Made by a program: the position numbers and the translations under genes. Under the pieces are notes generated by a model. That model was not told where the DNA came from. It saw only the letters and a list, made by a program, of their open reading frames with translations, and made no database searches. From Anaerolineae bacterium (GTDB lineage Bacteria > Chloroflexota > Anaerolineae > Aggregatilineales > Phototrophicaceae), in the NCBI GenBank assembly GCA_020849765.1, contig JADLAY010000002.1:105820-169819 (forward strand): a stretch of DNA of 64,000 nucleotides, read 5' to 3'. Of this stretch, positions 1-9,364 are shown one piece after another (position 1 is the first letter of the stretch; every line of letters starts with the position of its first letter).

Positions 1-285
1 AAACTGATGAACACTGCGAATTTTTCACCAGACCCGGCCCAGCGCCGCGAGGCACAGCAGCTTTATGAGTCGATCCAGGGGCTGTAGCTGATCTATCCAC
101 ACGGGCATGTGCCGCCGCGCCTGCTCAACCAGTTCGATGCGCGCCAGGTGCTGCACGTCGCTTTTGGCTCGGTGCTCGACCACTTCGGCACTGACCTGCG
201 GGCGTTGCTCAAGGCACATGAAGCGCTGTACCATACCTATCTCAAGCGTCACTTTGACCGGCATCTGGCACCGTTCTACAGTTAG
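1..285 (+). pseudogene. C-terminal part of a probable tagaturonate epimerase (UxaE-like), interrupted by an in-frame TAG
   Basis: The gene enters from outside the window in frame 1 and ends at TAG 283-285. The last 66 codons read as a typical C-terminus with the segment HVAFGSVLDHFG and the ending HFDRHLAPFYS, which I associate with the UxaE family that interconverts tagaturonate and fructuronate. An amber codon at 85-87 lies in the same frame, with coding-like sequence on both sides, so the gene looks broken, or there is a sequencing error or recoding. The next gene is a KDG kinase, which fits uronate (pectin or galacturonate) breakdown. The family call rests on memory of a short C-terminal pattern and is tentative; the in-frame stop is directly visible. 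Confidence 0.45.
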
Positions 286-316
286 CGGCGCCCGACTAGA
301 GTACGAGGCACCCCTT

Positions 317-1282
317 ATGAGCTACGATGTCATCACCCTCGGAGAGACGATGCTGCGGCTGTCACCACCCGATCCGCTGCGGATTGAGCAGGCGACCAGC
401 TACGAAGCGCATGTCGGCGGGAGCGAATCCAATGTCGCGGTTGGGCTTGCCCGCCTGGGGCTGCGTGTTGCCTGGCTGTCGCGCATGACCGACAATGCGC
501 TTGGGCATAGCATCGTCAATGCCATTCGTGCGCAGGGGGTGGATACGTCGCATGTCACCTGGACAGCCGAGGATCGGGTCGGGCTGTACTTCTATGAGGC
601 AGGGAGTGCGCCACGGGGCGGCAGGGTCATTTATGACCGGGCAAACAGCGCCGCCGCGCACATGCAGCCCGCCGACTTGCCCGACTCGGTAATGTCGTCC
701 GATGGCGCAAGGCTCGTCCACTTGACGGGCATTACGTTAGCCCTGAGTGATTCGGCGGCGCAGACCGCCCTGGCGTTGGCTCAAAGCGCGAAACAACAGG
801 GCTGGCAGTTGAGCTTCGACGTCAACTACCGCCAATTGTTATGGTCAGCCGAGGCGGCGCGCGAGGGATGCCAGGCGCTGGCCGCAATGGCGGATATTCT
901 GTTCTTACCCCTGCGCGATGCCGAGAACCTCTACCATACGCCATCCGATCCGATGGCGGCAGTCGAGCGGATGCAGCAAATGTTTCCGCAAGCGACGATC
1001 GTCATGACGCTGGGAGACGAGGGCGCCATCGCCGGGCGCGGCGAAACGACACTTCAGCAGCCTGCCTATCCCGCGGGATCAGTGGGCCGGGTCGGCGGCG
1101 GCGATGCGTTTGTCGCCGGGTACCTGTATGGTCATTTGACGGGCGCATCGCTGGACGAGGCGCTCCGCTGGGGCACGGCCAGTGCCGCCTACAAGTACAG
1201 CATCGTGGGGGACATGGCGTTGCTCGACCGGGAACCGATCCGCCAGTTGGTCAATCAGCAGCAGCAAGGGCTTGTGCGCTGA
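317..1282 (+). CDS. kdgK: 2-keto-3-deoxygluconate kinase, PfkB family
   Basis: 321-aa PfkB-type sugar kinase that would phosphorylate 2-keto-3-deoxygluconate (KDG) with ATP, feeding the KDPG aldolase step. The N-terminal substrate/Gly-rich motif GGSESNVAVGLARLG is at residues 34-48. The C-terminal PfkB signature with the anion hole and catalytic Asp is GGGDAF at 260-265 (Asp263); the usual form is GAGD. I chose ATG 317, giving MSYDVITLGETMLRLSPPD, because the longer open frame from 107 is the antisense-like tail of the upstream gene read in another frame. It lies 31 bases after the UxaE-like remnant, so the pair looks like the end of a uronate operon. The KDG preference is inferred from family resemblance and context. 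Confidence 0.85.
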   Translation: MSYDVITLGETMLRLSPPDPLRIEQATSYEAHVGGSESNVAVGLARLGLRVAWLSRMTDNALGHSIVNAIRAQGVDTSHVTWTAEDRVGLYFYEAGSAPRGGRVIYDRANSAAAHMQPADLPDSVMSSDGARLVHLTGITLALSDSAAQTALALAQSAKQQGWQLSFDVNYRQLLWSAEAAREGCQALAAMADILFLPLRDAENLYHTPSDPMAAVERMQQMFPQATIVMTLGDEGAIAGRGETTLQQPAYPAGSVGRVGGGDAFVAGYLYGHLTGASLDEALRWGTASAAYKYSIVGDMALLDREPIRQLVNQQQQGLVR

Positions 1283-1703
1283 GGGGATAGAGGCGGCGTC
1301 GCGCATGTAGGCATCGGTTGGAGTCTCACGCAGGAGCACCGCCCTGCCGCCAATGGCGTCGACGTGGAGCCAGAGCCACGTTGTGCACACAAGCGTGCAA
1401 CCGCCGTCGGCACCGCAAACAATGCATACCTAACATGACACGCCCGGTGCAGCGCATCGGGCTTTTTAACGCCTGGGGAGTCGAGCAAGTCGTTCCGCGA
1501 GTGCGAATGCGCCCTGGATGAGATGGCCTTTTGCTGCAATGTCACTGCTGCCCATTTGACCGGCATTTCCTTTGACGATGCACAACCAACTCTTAAACAA
1601 ACGCCCGTAAAACGATAACGCCCGGCGGCTCTAATTTGCGCTGGCACGACGCGAGCGCGTGTTTGTGCTTCCACCAAAGTTTCGATCACATAAGGAGAGT
1701 CTG
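1283..1703. other. Intergenic region of 421 bases
   Basis: No convincing gene in either strand. It holds the hairpin terminator at 1442-1467 and a short inverted repeat ACGTGG/CCACGT at 1362-1381. The last part must contain the promoter and ribosome binding site (AAGGAG just before 1700) of the downstream secreted protein; I see no clear sigma-70 boxes. Confidence 0.5.
1442..1467 (+). terminator. Rho-independent terminator after kdgK
   Basis: Arms GCCCGGTGC (1442?-1450) and GCATCGGGC (1454-1462) pair over nine positions with one G-T wobble, separated by AGC, and are followed by TTTTT at 1463-1467. The arms begin at about 1442-1443. The hairpin has nearly the same sequence as the one at 44494. 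Confidence 0.7.
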
Positions 1704-3953
1704 ATGCGGCATCGTTTCGTTGTTTTCGGTTTGCTGGCGTTCGTCGTCGCACTGAATTTGTCTTTGGCTGCCCCTGACATTACAGCCGCCCAGGATGCGG
1801 ACATGGTCTTCAACCGGATCTCGTCGATTCCGGCTTTCCTCAACACCGACATCGAGAGCGAAACCGTCGCCGAGATCGTCGCGGCCACCCCGGACGGCAA
1901 CACGCTGATCTACACCGACGCCTTGACCGGCAGCATCGGCTTCGTCGACATCACCGATCCGACAGCACCGGCAGCCCTGGGTGCGATGGACATGGGCGGT
2001 GAGCCGACCTCCGTCGGCGTGCTTGGCGAGCTGGCCTACGCCGTCGTCGACACGTCCGAGAGCTACACGGAGCCGAGCGGTACCCTGTTCCTGATCAACG
2101 TGGCCGAGCAGGCCATCGTGAGTGAATTCGACCTGGGCGGACAGCCGGACTCCGTGGCGATCAGCCCGGATGGCGCCTACGTGGCGATCGTGATCGAGAA
2201 CGAGCGCGACGAAGAACTCGGCGACGGTGCACCGCCCCAACTTCCCGGCGGCACGCTGGTGATCTTTAACACGGCCGATCAGTCACTGCGCTTCGTCGAC
2301 CTGACTGGCATCGCTGACCTGTTCCCGGAAGACCCGGAGCCGGAGTTCGTGGACATCAACAGCCAGAATCTGGCTGTCGTCACCCTCCAGGAAAACAACT
2401 ACATCGTGCTGGTCGACCTCGCCAGCGGCGAAGTGACCAACAGTTTCTCCGCGGGCAGCGTCGACCTGGAGCAGATCGACACAGCGGAAGACGACGTCAT
2501 CACCCTCAACAGCAGCCTGGCGGGTATCGCGCGTGAGCCGGATGCGGTGGCCTGGATCTCCGACTCGATGTTCGCCACGGCTGATGAAGGCGATCTGTTC
2601 GGCGGTTCGCGCGGCTTCACCATTTTCAATACCGACGGCGAAATCGTCTACGATGCGGGTAACACGGTCGAGCACATCGCCGCCCGCCTCGGCCACTACC
2701 CCGAAGCCCGCTCGGAAAACAAGGGCACCGAGCCGGAAGGCGCGGAGTTCGGCGCTTATGCAAGCGGCAGTTATCTGTTCGTGGGCACAGAGCGCGCCAG
2801 CCTGGTGCTCGTCTACCGCATCGACGATCCGTCGGCGCCGGAATTCATCCAGGCGCTGCCAGCCGGTGTCGGGCCGGAGGGTCTGCTGGCCATCCCCAGC
2901 CGCGAACTGTTGGTCGTCGCCAGCGAAACCGACTTCCCCGGCGGGATTCGTTCGATCGTCAGCATCTATCAGCTTCAGGAAGGCCCGGCCAATTACCCCA
3001 CGATTGAATCGGCGGACAACGAGGACGGCACGCCGATCACCTGGGGTGCGCTCTCCGGCCTGGCGGCGGACCCGATGGATGCGGGCACGGCCTACACGAT
3101 CCGCGACAGCTTCTACGGCTCCAGCAACGTGTATGTGGTCGATGTCTCCGGCGCGCCCGCGGTGATCACCGGCGAAATCTTCCTGATGGATAGCAACGGC
3201 GCGCTGGCGGCAGTCGCCCCTGAGCAGGTCAATGAGGACGGCACCGTGAACCTGGACGCCGAGGGCATCACTGTGCGGGCGGGCGGCGGCTTCTGGATTG
3301 CCTCTGAGGGCGGCGGTGACTTCGGCAGTGAAGAGAACCCGGTCACCTCGCTGAACCTGTTAGTGGGCGTGGCCGAAGATGGCACCATCGACGCCGTGGT
3401 CAGCCTGCCGGACGACGTCAACGAGCGTCAGCGCCGCTGGGGTTTCGAGGGCGTCGCTTCCACAGGTGAGGCAGGCAGCGAAGTGCTGTATGTCGCCTTC
3501 CAGCGCGAATTCCAGAACGACCTGGCCGGTCACGTGCGCATCGGTCGCTATGATGTCGCCGCTGGCACGTGGAGCTTCTACTACTATCCGCTGGACACCG
3601 CAGCAACCGGCTGGATCGGCCTGTCGGAGATCACCACCATCGACGACGAGACGTTCCTCGTGGTCGAGCGCGACAACCAGGCCGACGTCACCGCCGCGGT
3701 GAAGGCGATCTACCAGTTCTCCGTGGCCGGTCTGGAGCCGCTGGCTGAAGGCGACTTCCCCATTCTGGAGAAGACGCTGGTTCATGACCTGCTGCCGGAC
3801 ATGGCGTCGACCGGCGGCGCCGTGATCGAAAAGGTCGAGGGCTTCACCGTCCTGGCCGATGGCACTGCTGCGTTCGTCACCGATAACGACGGCGTGGATG
3901 ACTCCAACGGCGAGACGCAGTTCATGCGCATCGACCTGATGCTCGGCGAGTAA
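1704..3953 (+). CDS. Secreted beta-propeller protein with a phytase/esterase-like domain (PF13449 type)
   Basis: 749 aa. The first ~30 residues are a Sec signal peptide (MRHRF, a hydrophobic core, then SLAAPDITAAQ). Residues ~35-420 form YncE/WD-like propeller repeats (for example DSVAISPDGAYVAIVIENE). The C-terminal ~330 residues resemble the 'esterase-like activity of phytase' domain: LDAEGITVRAGGGFWIASEG, RWGFEGVA, LSEITTIDDETFLVVERDN, VEGFTVLADGTAAFVTDND. ATG 1704 is chosen because AAGGAG lies seven to eight bases upstream and the signal peptide begins there. The gene stands alone, with terminators on both sides. It is probably an exported hydrolase or metal-dependent surface protein; the substrate (phosphoester or ester) cannot be read from sequence. 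Confidence 0.75.
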   Translation: MRHRFVVFGLLAFVVALNLSLAAPDITAAQDADMVFNRISSIPAFLNTDIESETVAEIVAATPDGNTLIYTDALTGSIGFVDITDPTAPAALGAMDMGGEPTSVGVLGELAYAVVDTSESYTEPSGTLFLINVAEQAIVSEFDLGGQPDSVAISPDGAYVAIVIENERDEELGDGAPPQLPGGTLVIFNTADQSLRFVDLTGIADLFPEDPEPEFVDINSQNLAVVTLQENNYIVLVDLASGEVTNSFSAGSVDLEQIDTAEDDVITLNSSLAGIAREPDAVAWISDSMFATADEGDLFGGSRGFTIFNTDGEIVYDAGNTVEHIAARLGHYPEARSENKGTEPEGAEFGAYASGSYLFVGTERASLVLVYRIDDPSAPEFIQALPAGVGPEGLLAIPSRELLVVASETDFPGGIRSIVSIYQLQEGPANYPTIESADNEDGTPITWGALSGLAADPMDAGTAYTIRDSFYGSSNVYVVDVSGAPAVITGEIFLMDSNGALAAVAPEQVNEDGTVNLDAEGITVRAGGGFWIASEGGGDFGSEENPVTSLNLLVGVAEDGTIDAVVSLPDDVNERQRRWGFEGVASTGEAGSEVLYVAFQREFQNDLAGHVRIGRYDVAAGTWSFYYYPLDTAATGWIGLSEITTIDDETFLVVERDNQADVTAAVKAIYQFSVAGLEPLAEGDFPILEKTLVHDLLPDMASTGGAVIEKVEGFTVLADGTAAFVTDNDGVDDSNGETQFMRIDLMLGE

Positions 3954-3964
3954 TCTTCCTGGCT

Positions 3965-3998
3965 GGAGGTCACCTCACGCCATGGGGTGACCTCCCCT
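3965..3998. terminator. Bidirectional hairpin terminator between convergent genes
   Basis: Perfect 10-base arms GGAGGTCACC (3965-3974) and GGTGACCTCC (3986-3995) enclose an 11-base loop. The hairpin sits between the convergent stops at 3953 and 4023, so it can serve both strands. There is no strong T run. Confidence 0.7.
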
Positions 3999-4022
3999 CA
4001 CAGTCCCTCAGACTACCTTCGC

Positions 4023-5552
4023 TCAACCGCCCCAACGCCCGACGAACTCGCTCAGATGCTGGTACAGCGTCAGCGAGGCGCGATAGCTCTCCTTGAACAA
4101 GGCATAGCCCTCGGCGTAGACGCCGTGATTGTCTGAATTCGGGTGGATGGTTTTGACGATCGTCGACATCTGCTCGGCCGCTTGTGCGTGGTCACGATAG
4201 TAGCCCGCGCCGACGGCGGCATTCATGGCCGCGCCCAGCACGCCAAGCTCGGTCGCCTGTGGCACGTCGAGATCCAATTCCAGAATGTCCGCCAGGATCT
4301 GTATCCAGAGCGGGTTACGGACGATGCCGCCGGAAATGCGCACCTCGTCAACCGGCGTGTGCTCGCGCTCCAGGTTTTCCTGGTGAACATCGAAGCAATC
4401 TTTGAGTTCGTAAGCCACGCCTTCCAGCACCGCACGCGCCAGATCCGGCAGCTTGTGATTGAGGCTCAGGCCGAAGAACGAGCCGCGCGCCTGGGCGTTG
4501 TAATACGGCGAGCGCGACCCGGCGAGATAAGGCAGAAACAGGACGCCACGCGCGCCCGGCGGCGACTCGGCGGCGTCGGACATGAAGCGCGCATAGCGTT
4601 CCGACTCGTCGAGTTCGCCGTAGACCGCGTGGGCATACCAGCGCGCCGCCTCGCCGGAGGTGTTGGTCGCCGTCGCCAGATACCACTGGTCGGGCATCGG
4701 ATGTTTGAACAGCAGGCAGCGCTGCTGCTCATCGGCCACGAACGCGGGCGAGGTGGACATCAAGACGCCCGCCGTCCCGACGGTGATGCCGACCTGACCA
4801 GGGCGGATGATCCCCAGTCCCAGGATGGTCGAAACGCCGTCGCCGCTGCCCGCGACGACCGGCGTGCCAGCAGGCAGGCCGATCTCGGTGGCGACCGCGG
4901 CGGTGATTCCCCCGACCGGCAGCGCCGACGAAGCCAGTTCCGGCAGGATGGCGGGCGGGATGCCGAGCAGCTCGGCCACCTCGTGGTTCCAGGCTCCGCT
5001 GCGGTTATCGAGCATGAGCGTCGCCGAAGCATCGGTGAAGTCGGTGCGGATGTCGCCTGTCAGCCGGTAGCGCAGATAATCTTTCGAGAGGATGACGCGG
5101 TGAATCCGCTTGAAGTTGTCCGGCTCGTTCTCGCGCACCCACAGCAGCGGCAGCACTGTTTGCGAAGGTGAGAGCGCCGTGCCGGTCGCGGCGTACATCG
5201 GCTCATCATAACCGTTGCGCTTGATCCACTCCAACTGCGGCAGCACACGCTGATCGAGCCAGCTCAGAGTCGGGCGCACAGGGTTGCCCTGCTCGTCGAG
5301 CATGACCGCCATCATCATCACGCCGCACAAACCGACGGCCTTGACGTCGTTGGCGTCAATCTGGCTGACGACCTCGGCCAGCGCGTCGCGGGTGAACGTC
5401 CACCACTTGTCGGGATGAATTTCCAGCCAGCCCGCTCTGGGCGAGTCGAAGTCGTAGGTGCGTTCGGCCTGCGCGACCTGCCGCCCGCGCTCGTCAATCG
5501 CCGCGCATTTGACGCTCGACGTGCCTAAATCAATCCCAATAAAAACTGCCAT
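4023..5552 (-). CDS. xylB: Xylulokinase (FGGY family)
   Basis: 509 aa, the normal length for FGGY sugar kinases, which have two ribonuclease-H-like ATPase lobes. The N-terminal phosphate-binding loop is GIDLGTSSVKCAA (residues 6-18). The sequence WLDQRVLPQLEW and the C-terminal FGGY region (ELKDCFDVHQEN... RISGGIVRNPLW) fit xylulokinases, which phosphorylate D-xylulose for the pentose phosphate pathway. It is the last gene of a minus-strand operon with an RbsB/RbsA/RbsC-type importer, which supports a pentose substrate. Other ketoses such as L-xylulose or ribulose cannot be excluded. Confidence 0.85.
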   Translation of the reverse strand: MAVFIGIDLGTSSVKCAAIDERGRQVAQAERTYDFDSPRAGWLEIHPDKWWTFTRDALAEVVSQIDANDVKAVGLCGVMMMAVMLDEQGNPVRPTLSWLDQRVLPQLEWIKRNGYDEPMYAATGTALSPSQTVLPLLWVRENEPDNFKRIHRVILSKDYLRYRLTGDIRTDFTDASATLMLDNRSGAWNHEVAELLGIPPAILPELASSALPVGGITAAVATEIGLPAGTPVVAGSGDGVSTILGLGIIRPGQVGITVGTAGVLMSTSPAFVADEQQRCLLFKHPMPDQWYLATATNTSGEAARWYAHAVYGELDESERYARFMSDAAESPPGARGVLFLPYLAGSRSPYYNAQARGSFFGLSLNHKLPDLARAVLEGVAYELKDCFDVHQENLEREHTPVDEVRISGGIVRNPLWIQILADILELDLDVPQATELGVLGAAMNAAVGAGYYRDHAQAAEQMSTIVKTIHPNSDNHGVYAEGYALFKESYRASLTLYQHLSEFVGRWGG

Positions 5553-5604
5553 TTCGACATAATCCTTGAACCCACAAACGCACTAAGTCACGGTCTTATC
5601 CTCA

Positions 5605-5639
5605 CTCCGGCCCATTCTCTCGTGGAAGAAGGGCCGGAG
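5605..5639. repeat. Intercistronic hairpin between permease and xylB
   Basis: Perfect inverted repeat CTCCGGCCC (5605-5613) / GGGCCGGAG (5631-5639) with a 17-base loop in the 135-base gap upstream of xylB. It could stabilise the 3' end of transporter mRNA or attenuate xylB expression. The function is inferred from position only. Confidence 0.5.
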
Positions 5640-5687
5640 CTGGGGAGGATTGCATGTCACAGAAGCCACGAACTTTGCGCAGCCGCC

Positions 5688-6698
5688 TTAGGTTCCACGG
5701 CGCCGGTTCATGTCAATCGCGACGGCGACGAAGATGACAAGCCCCTGTACCAACTGCGTGTAGTAGGGCGAGACGTTGAGCAGATTGAGCGTGTTCTGGA
5801 TCAGCCCAAGCATGGCGACGCCGAGCAGCGTCCCCCAGACGCCGCCTTTGCCGCCCGACAGGCTGGTGCCGCCGATGACGACCGCCGCAATCACGTCGAG
5901 TTCGAGCCCGGTGCCGATGATGGTCGGCGCGGAGCCGAGCCGCGCGACGAGGATCAGACCGCCAAAGGCGGACAGCACGGCGGAAATGACGTAGACCGAA
6001 ATCTTGATCTGATTGACCTTGATGCCGACGATCTGCGCCGCGCGCTCGTTGCCGCCGACAGCATAGACCTTGCGCCCGAACGACGATCGGCTGAGGACAA
6101 CACTGGCGATGACGTACAGACCAAAGAGCAGAACGATGGGGACAGGGATAGGCCCAATCGTGCCGCGACCAAGAAAGTTGATGTCCGAACCCAGGCCCGT
6201 CACCGTGACGGCGCGCCCGTAGATCAGTTCAAGCCCGCGCGCCACGCTCAGCATAGCCAGCGTCGTAATCAGCGGCGGCACACGCAGCTTGGTGATGGCG
6301 ATACCGTTGATCAGGCCGATGATGGCGCCGATGCCGACGGCGATCAGGATGACGACGACGACCGAGCTGCCGGACTTCGAGTAGGTGGCCGCGATCGTGG
6401 CCGCCAGCGCCATCGTCGAGCCGACCGACAGGTCGATGCCACCCGAAAGCATGACGAAGGTCATCCCGACCGCGACGATGCCGGTCGAGGTCATCGTGAT
6501 GATCACGTTGACGAAGTTGCCGACGGTCAGAAAGTAGGGCGAGAGGATCGAGAGAATGACGCCAAAGCCGATCAGGATGATCAAGAGTCCGGTTTCATCG
6601 GGCAGGCGTTTGAGAAACTTGAGGTTGGGCAGCCTCGACGGGGCATTCCAGGCACGCGCAACATGATTTTCAGGTTCGGAAATGGAATTAGGTTTCAA
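5688..6698 (-). CDS. Sugar ABC transporter permease (RbsC/XylH type)
   Basis: 336-aa integral membrane protein of the BPD_transp_2 family, with about eight to ten hydrophobic segments. Typical sequences are GGIDLSVGSTMALAATIAA (residues ~86-104), which occurs in ribose/xylose permeases, and the cytoplasmic loop GGNERAAQIVGI. It would form the homodimeric channel of a CUT2 pentose importer with the neighbouring ATPase and binding protein. Its start overlaps the end of the ATPase gene by 11 bases, suggesting translational coupling. The specific sugar is inferred from the linked xylulokinase. Confidence 0.9.
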   Translation of the reverse strand: MKPNSISEPENHVARAWNAPSRLPNLKFLKRLPDETGLLIILIGFGVILSILSPYFLTVGNFVNVIITMTSTGIVAVGMTFVMLSGGIDLSVGSTMALAATIAATYSKSGSSVVVVILIAVGIGAIIGLINGIAITKLRVPPLITTLAMLSVARGLELIYGRAVTVTGLGSDINFLGRGTIGPIPVPIVLLFGLYVIASVVLSRSSFGRKVYAVGGNERAAQIVGIKVNQIKISVYVISAVLSAFGGLILVARLGSAPTIIGTGLELDVIAAVVIGGTSLSGGKGGVWGTLLGVAMLGLIQNTLNLLNVSPYYTQLVQGLVIFVAVAIDMNRRRGT

Positions 6699-8196
6699 GA
6701 GAAATACTCTCCGTCACAAGTGCGATCAATTCATTGCGGGTGACTTCCCCACGCGCGATTTGACGGCTGATCCTGCCGTCGTACATCACGAATATGCGAT
6801 CGCTTAAGTCGTAGACTTCGTCAATCTCGGAAGAAATGAGCAGGATCGAGGTGCCCTCTCCCGCCAGCCGCTGCAGAATCCGGTAGATTTCGCGCTTGGC
6901 GCCGATGTCGATGCCGCGCGTTGGCTCGTCCAGGATCAAGATGGTGGAGTTGAGGAGCAGCCATTTGCCCAAAACCACTTTTTGCTGGTTGCCGCCGCTC
7001 AGGTACATGATGTGCTGTTCCTGGCTGGCGGCGCGCACCCCGAGATCGGCGACCATTTCGCCCGTCATCTGCCGCTGCTGACCGCGATCCAGCAATCCGA
7101 GCCAGTTGCTCAAACGGTCAAACAGCGTGACGGTCGCGTTTTCGCGCACCGATAGCCCGCCAATAATGCCTTCGACCAGGCGGCTCTCGGTGACAAAGCC
7201 CATGCCTCTGCGAATCACGTCGCGCGGGCTGCGGACGTGGACGGCCTCGCCGTCGATGACGACGGTGCCGGAGTCATACCGAAGCAAGCCGAACAGCGCC
7301 TTCGCCAACTCGGTCTTGCCCGCCCCGAGCAGCCCGCAAATGCCGACGATTTCGCCGCGCCGCAGATCGAAGGTGATGTCATGCAGGACGTCGTGAACCG
7401 TCAGCGCGCGGACGGATAGAATCGTGTCGCCGGCGTGCGACTGGCTCTGGCCTTCGCCGACTTCAAGGCCGTGCCCGACCATCTTCAGGATCAAGTCTGA
7501 CTTGGTGATTTCTTTTGCCTGATGCGTGCTGACCTTCTTGCCATCTTTGAGCACCGTGATCCGGTCGCAAATCGCCAGCACCTCGTCGAGGAAGTGCGAG
7601 ACGTAAATAATCGAGACGCCTTCGGCCTTGAGTGATTCGATCAGCTTGAACAGCGAGTGCTTCTCGGATTCGGTCAGCGAGGACGTTGGCTCATCCATGA
7701 CGAGGATGCGCGCATCGAGCGATATCGCGCGCAGAATTTCGACCATTTGCGCTTCGGCGAGGCGTATGTCGCCGACGAGCGCCGAGGGGTCGATCTCCAG
7801 ATTCATGCGCGCCAGCAGTTGGCGCGCCGCCTGCATCTGCTCGGTTTTGCTGACCAGCCCCCAGCGATTGAGGCGTGGGTGCCCGGCGAACAGGTTCTCC
7901 GCGACCGAGAGATTGGGAAACAGCGTCGGTTCCTGATGAATGAAGGCCATCCCCAGCGCCGCCGAGTCGCGCGGGTTGGCGATGACTTGTGGTACCCCGT
8001 CAAGGCTGATGACGCCATCATCGGGGATGGCGACGCCGTTCAGGATTTTGATGAGGGTTGATTTGCCCGCGCCGTTTTCGCCGACCAGGCCGTGAATTTC
8101 GCCCAGTTCCAACGAAAAGTCGACGTGATCGAGCGCGAGAATGCCGGGATACTGTTTAGTAATGCCGGACAACTCTAAAAGGCAGTCTTGTTCCAT
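6688..8196 (-). CDS. Sugar ABC transporter ATP-binding protein (RbsA/XylG type, double ABC)
   Basis: 502 aa with two ABC cassettes, the standard form for CUT2 transporters. First cassette: Walker A GENGAGKSTLIKIL (~38-51), a degenerate signature LAEAQMVEILRA and Walker B RILVMDEPTSSL. Second cassette: Walker A-like GLLGAGKTELAKAL, a full signature LSGGNQQKVVLGKW and Walker B ILILDEPTRGID. The asymmetry between a degenerate first and a canonical second site is common in this family. It energises uptake through the adjacent RbsC-type permease and sits between binding protein and permease in the operon. Confidence 0.92.
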   Translation of the reverse strand: MEQDCLLELSGITKQYPGILALDHVDFSLELGEIHGLVGENGAGKSTLIKILNGVAIPDDGVISLDGVPQVIANPRDSAALGMAFIHQEPTLFPNLSVAENLFAGHPRLNRWGLVSKTEQMQAARQLLARMNLEIDPSALVGDIRLAEAQMVEILRAISLDARILVMDEPTSSLTESEKHSLFKLIESLKAEGVSIIYVSHFLDEVLAICDRITVLKDGKKVSTHQAKEITKSDLILKMVGHGLEVGEGQSQSHAGDTILSVRALTVHDVLHDITFDLRRGEIVGICGLLGAGKTELAKALFGLLRYDSGTVVIDGEAVHVRSPRDVIRRGMGFVTESRLVEGIIGGLSVRENATVTLFDRLSNWLGLLDRGQQRQMTGEMVADLGVRAASQEQHIMYLSGGNQQKVVLGKWLLLNSTILILDEPTRGIDIGAKREIYRILQRLAGEGTSILLISSEIDEVYDLSDRIFVMYDGRISRQIARGEVTRNELIALVTESISLET

Positions 8197-8256
8197 CTAC
8201 AATCATCCGAAAATTCTAAATAAGCCTGGCTCACGCAATCAAAGTCTCAAGTTGTG

Positions 8257-8286
8257 CGTACGGACGACCCGAAGGCCGCCCGTACG
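8257..8286. repeat. Intercistronic REP-like hairpin between binding-protein and ATPase genes
   Basis: CGTACGGACG (8257-8266) pairs with CGCCCGTACG (8277-8286) with one mismatch and a 10-base loop. It lies in the 172-base gap just downstream of the binding-protein stop codon, a usual place for hairpins that keep binding-protein mRNA more abundant than that of the membrane components. Its core resembles the repeat at 21697-21745. Confidence 0.5.
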
Positions 8287-8368
8287 CTGCGGTTGCTGCA
8301 CATGAGCCTTATGCAGGCACCGGAGTGAATTGCGATCTCACCCCGGCAACTTGACTCGGCGATTCTAC

Positions 8369-9364
8369 TTACTGAGCGATGTCCTGGCTAAATTCGATGT
8401 CACCCCAGAGCGTTGGGAAGTTCGCGATGTTATCGGGCGTGACCACGTCGCCGCCAAAGAACAGGCCGCTCGGAATGGTGTCGCCCATGCCCTGGAGCGC
8501 GTAGTCGATGGCGCGCGCTGTCCAGACGCCCTGCATGTACGGATACTGCGAGAAGGACGCATCGGTCGTGCCTTCGCGAACCTGCTGCAGCGTCTCGCCG
8601 TTGCCGTCAACGCCGATGATCCAGATGTGCGCAGGATCAGAGGCCGGAACCATGCGCCCTGCTTCCGTCACCGCCGCAATCGCGCCGGAGTTGGTCAGGT
8701 CGGTCACCGAGTAGATGACGTTGATTTCGGGGTTCGATTGCAGGTAAGTCGTCACAATCGAGAGGGCCGTGTTCGGGTCAACTTCGGCGTCGGGCGTGCC
8801 GACCAGCGTGAAGCTGTCGTCATCCTGGAAAGCGCTCAGGAAGCCGTTGAGGCGGTCGACGAAGGGGACGACACTGACGGGGCCGTACAGGACGAGAGCG
8901 TTGATCGGCCCGTCGATGCGCTCGCGGACGTACTGCCCAAGCGCCTTGCCTGCGACGACGTTATCGGTCACCAACAAGGCGGAGACAGGCCCACGGATGT
9001 CACGGTCGATGGCGAAGAAGGGGTGCCCCTCTGCCATGTAGGCTTCAATCGCCGGGACGAGCGCATCGGCATCGAGCGCAATGGCGGCGGCACCGACGAC
9101 GTTGGTCACGCGGTAGTTATCGATGTGACCTACCTGCCGCTCGATCGAGTTTTCGGCATTGTTGACGACGACGTTGTAGCCAAGGCGCTCACCTTCATCC
9201 TTGAAGCCATGCGCCGCCGCCCAATAGAAGGGCGCGCCCGCGAACGGAATCGTCAGAGCGATGGTGGGCGTGTCCTGTGCCATGAGCCGCGCCTGAGGAA
9301 CAGGGGCGCTGATCGCGAAGAAGGCGATCAGAACGACGACAAATAAGATACTACGGCGTTTCAT
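8369..9364 (-). CDS. Sugar ABC transporter substrate-binding protein (RbsB-like, periplasmic binding protein type I)
   Basis: 331 aa. The N-terminus is a signal peptide (MKRRSILFVVVLIAFFAIS, then PVPQARLMAQD). The mature part begins with TIALTIPFAGAPFYWAAAHG and continues with the Rossmann-like repeats of type I binding proteins (GVDGNGETLQQVREG near the C-terminal half). It would capture a sugar outside the membrane and deliver it to the permease/ATPase encoded downstream. AAGAGGA lies about five bases upstream of the ATG. It is the first gene of the operon, transcribed away from the GntR gene. The substrate is unknown; a pentose is likely from the linked kinase. Confidence 0.88.
   Translation of the reverse strand: MKRRSILFVVVLIAFFAISAPVPQARLMAQDTPTIALTIPFAGAPFYWAAAHGFKDEGERLGYNVVVNNAENSIERQVGHIDNYRVTNVVGAAAIALDADALVPAIEAYMAEGHPFFAIDRDIRGPVSALLVTDNVVAGKALGQYVRERIDGPINALVLYGPVSVVPFVDRLNGFLSAFQDDDSFTLVGTPDAEVDPNTALSIVTTYLQSNPEINVIYSVTDLTNSGAIAAVTEAGRMVPASDPAHIWIIGVDGNGETLQQVREGTTDASFSQYPYMQGVWTARAIDYALQGMGDTIPSGLFFGGDVVTPDNIANFPTLWGDIEFSQDIAQ

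Noticed and set aside
5622..6743. 373-codon plus-strand frame opposite the permease gene
   Set aside because: Its composition is very rich in Asp, Arg and His with no fold, as expected from the complement of a GC-rich membrane-protein gene; the minus strand has clear family motifs.
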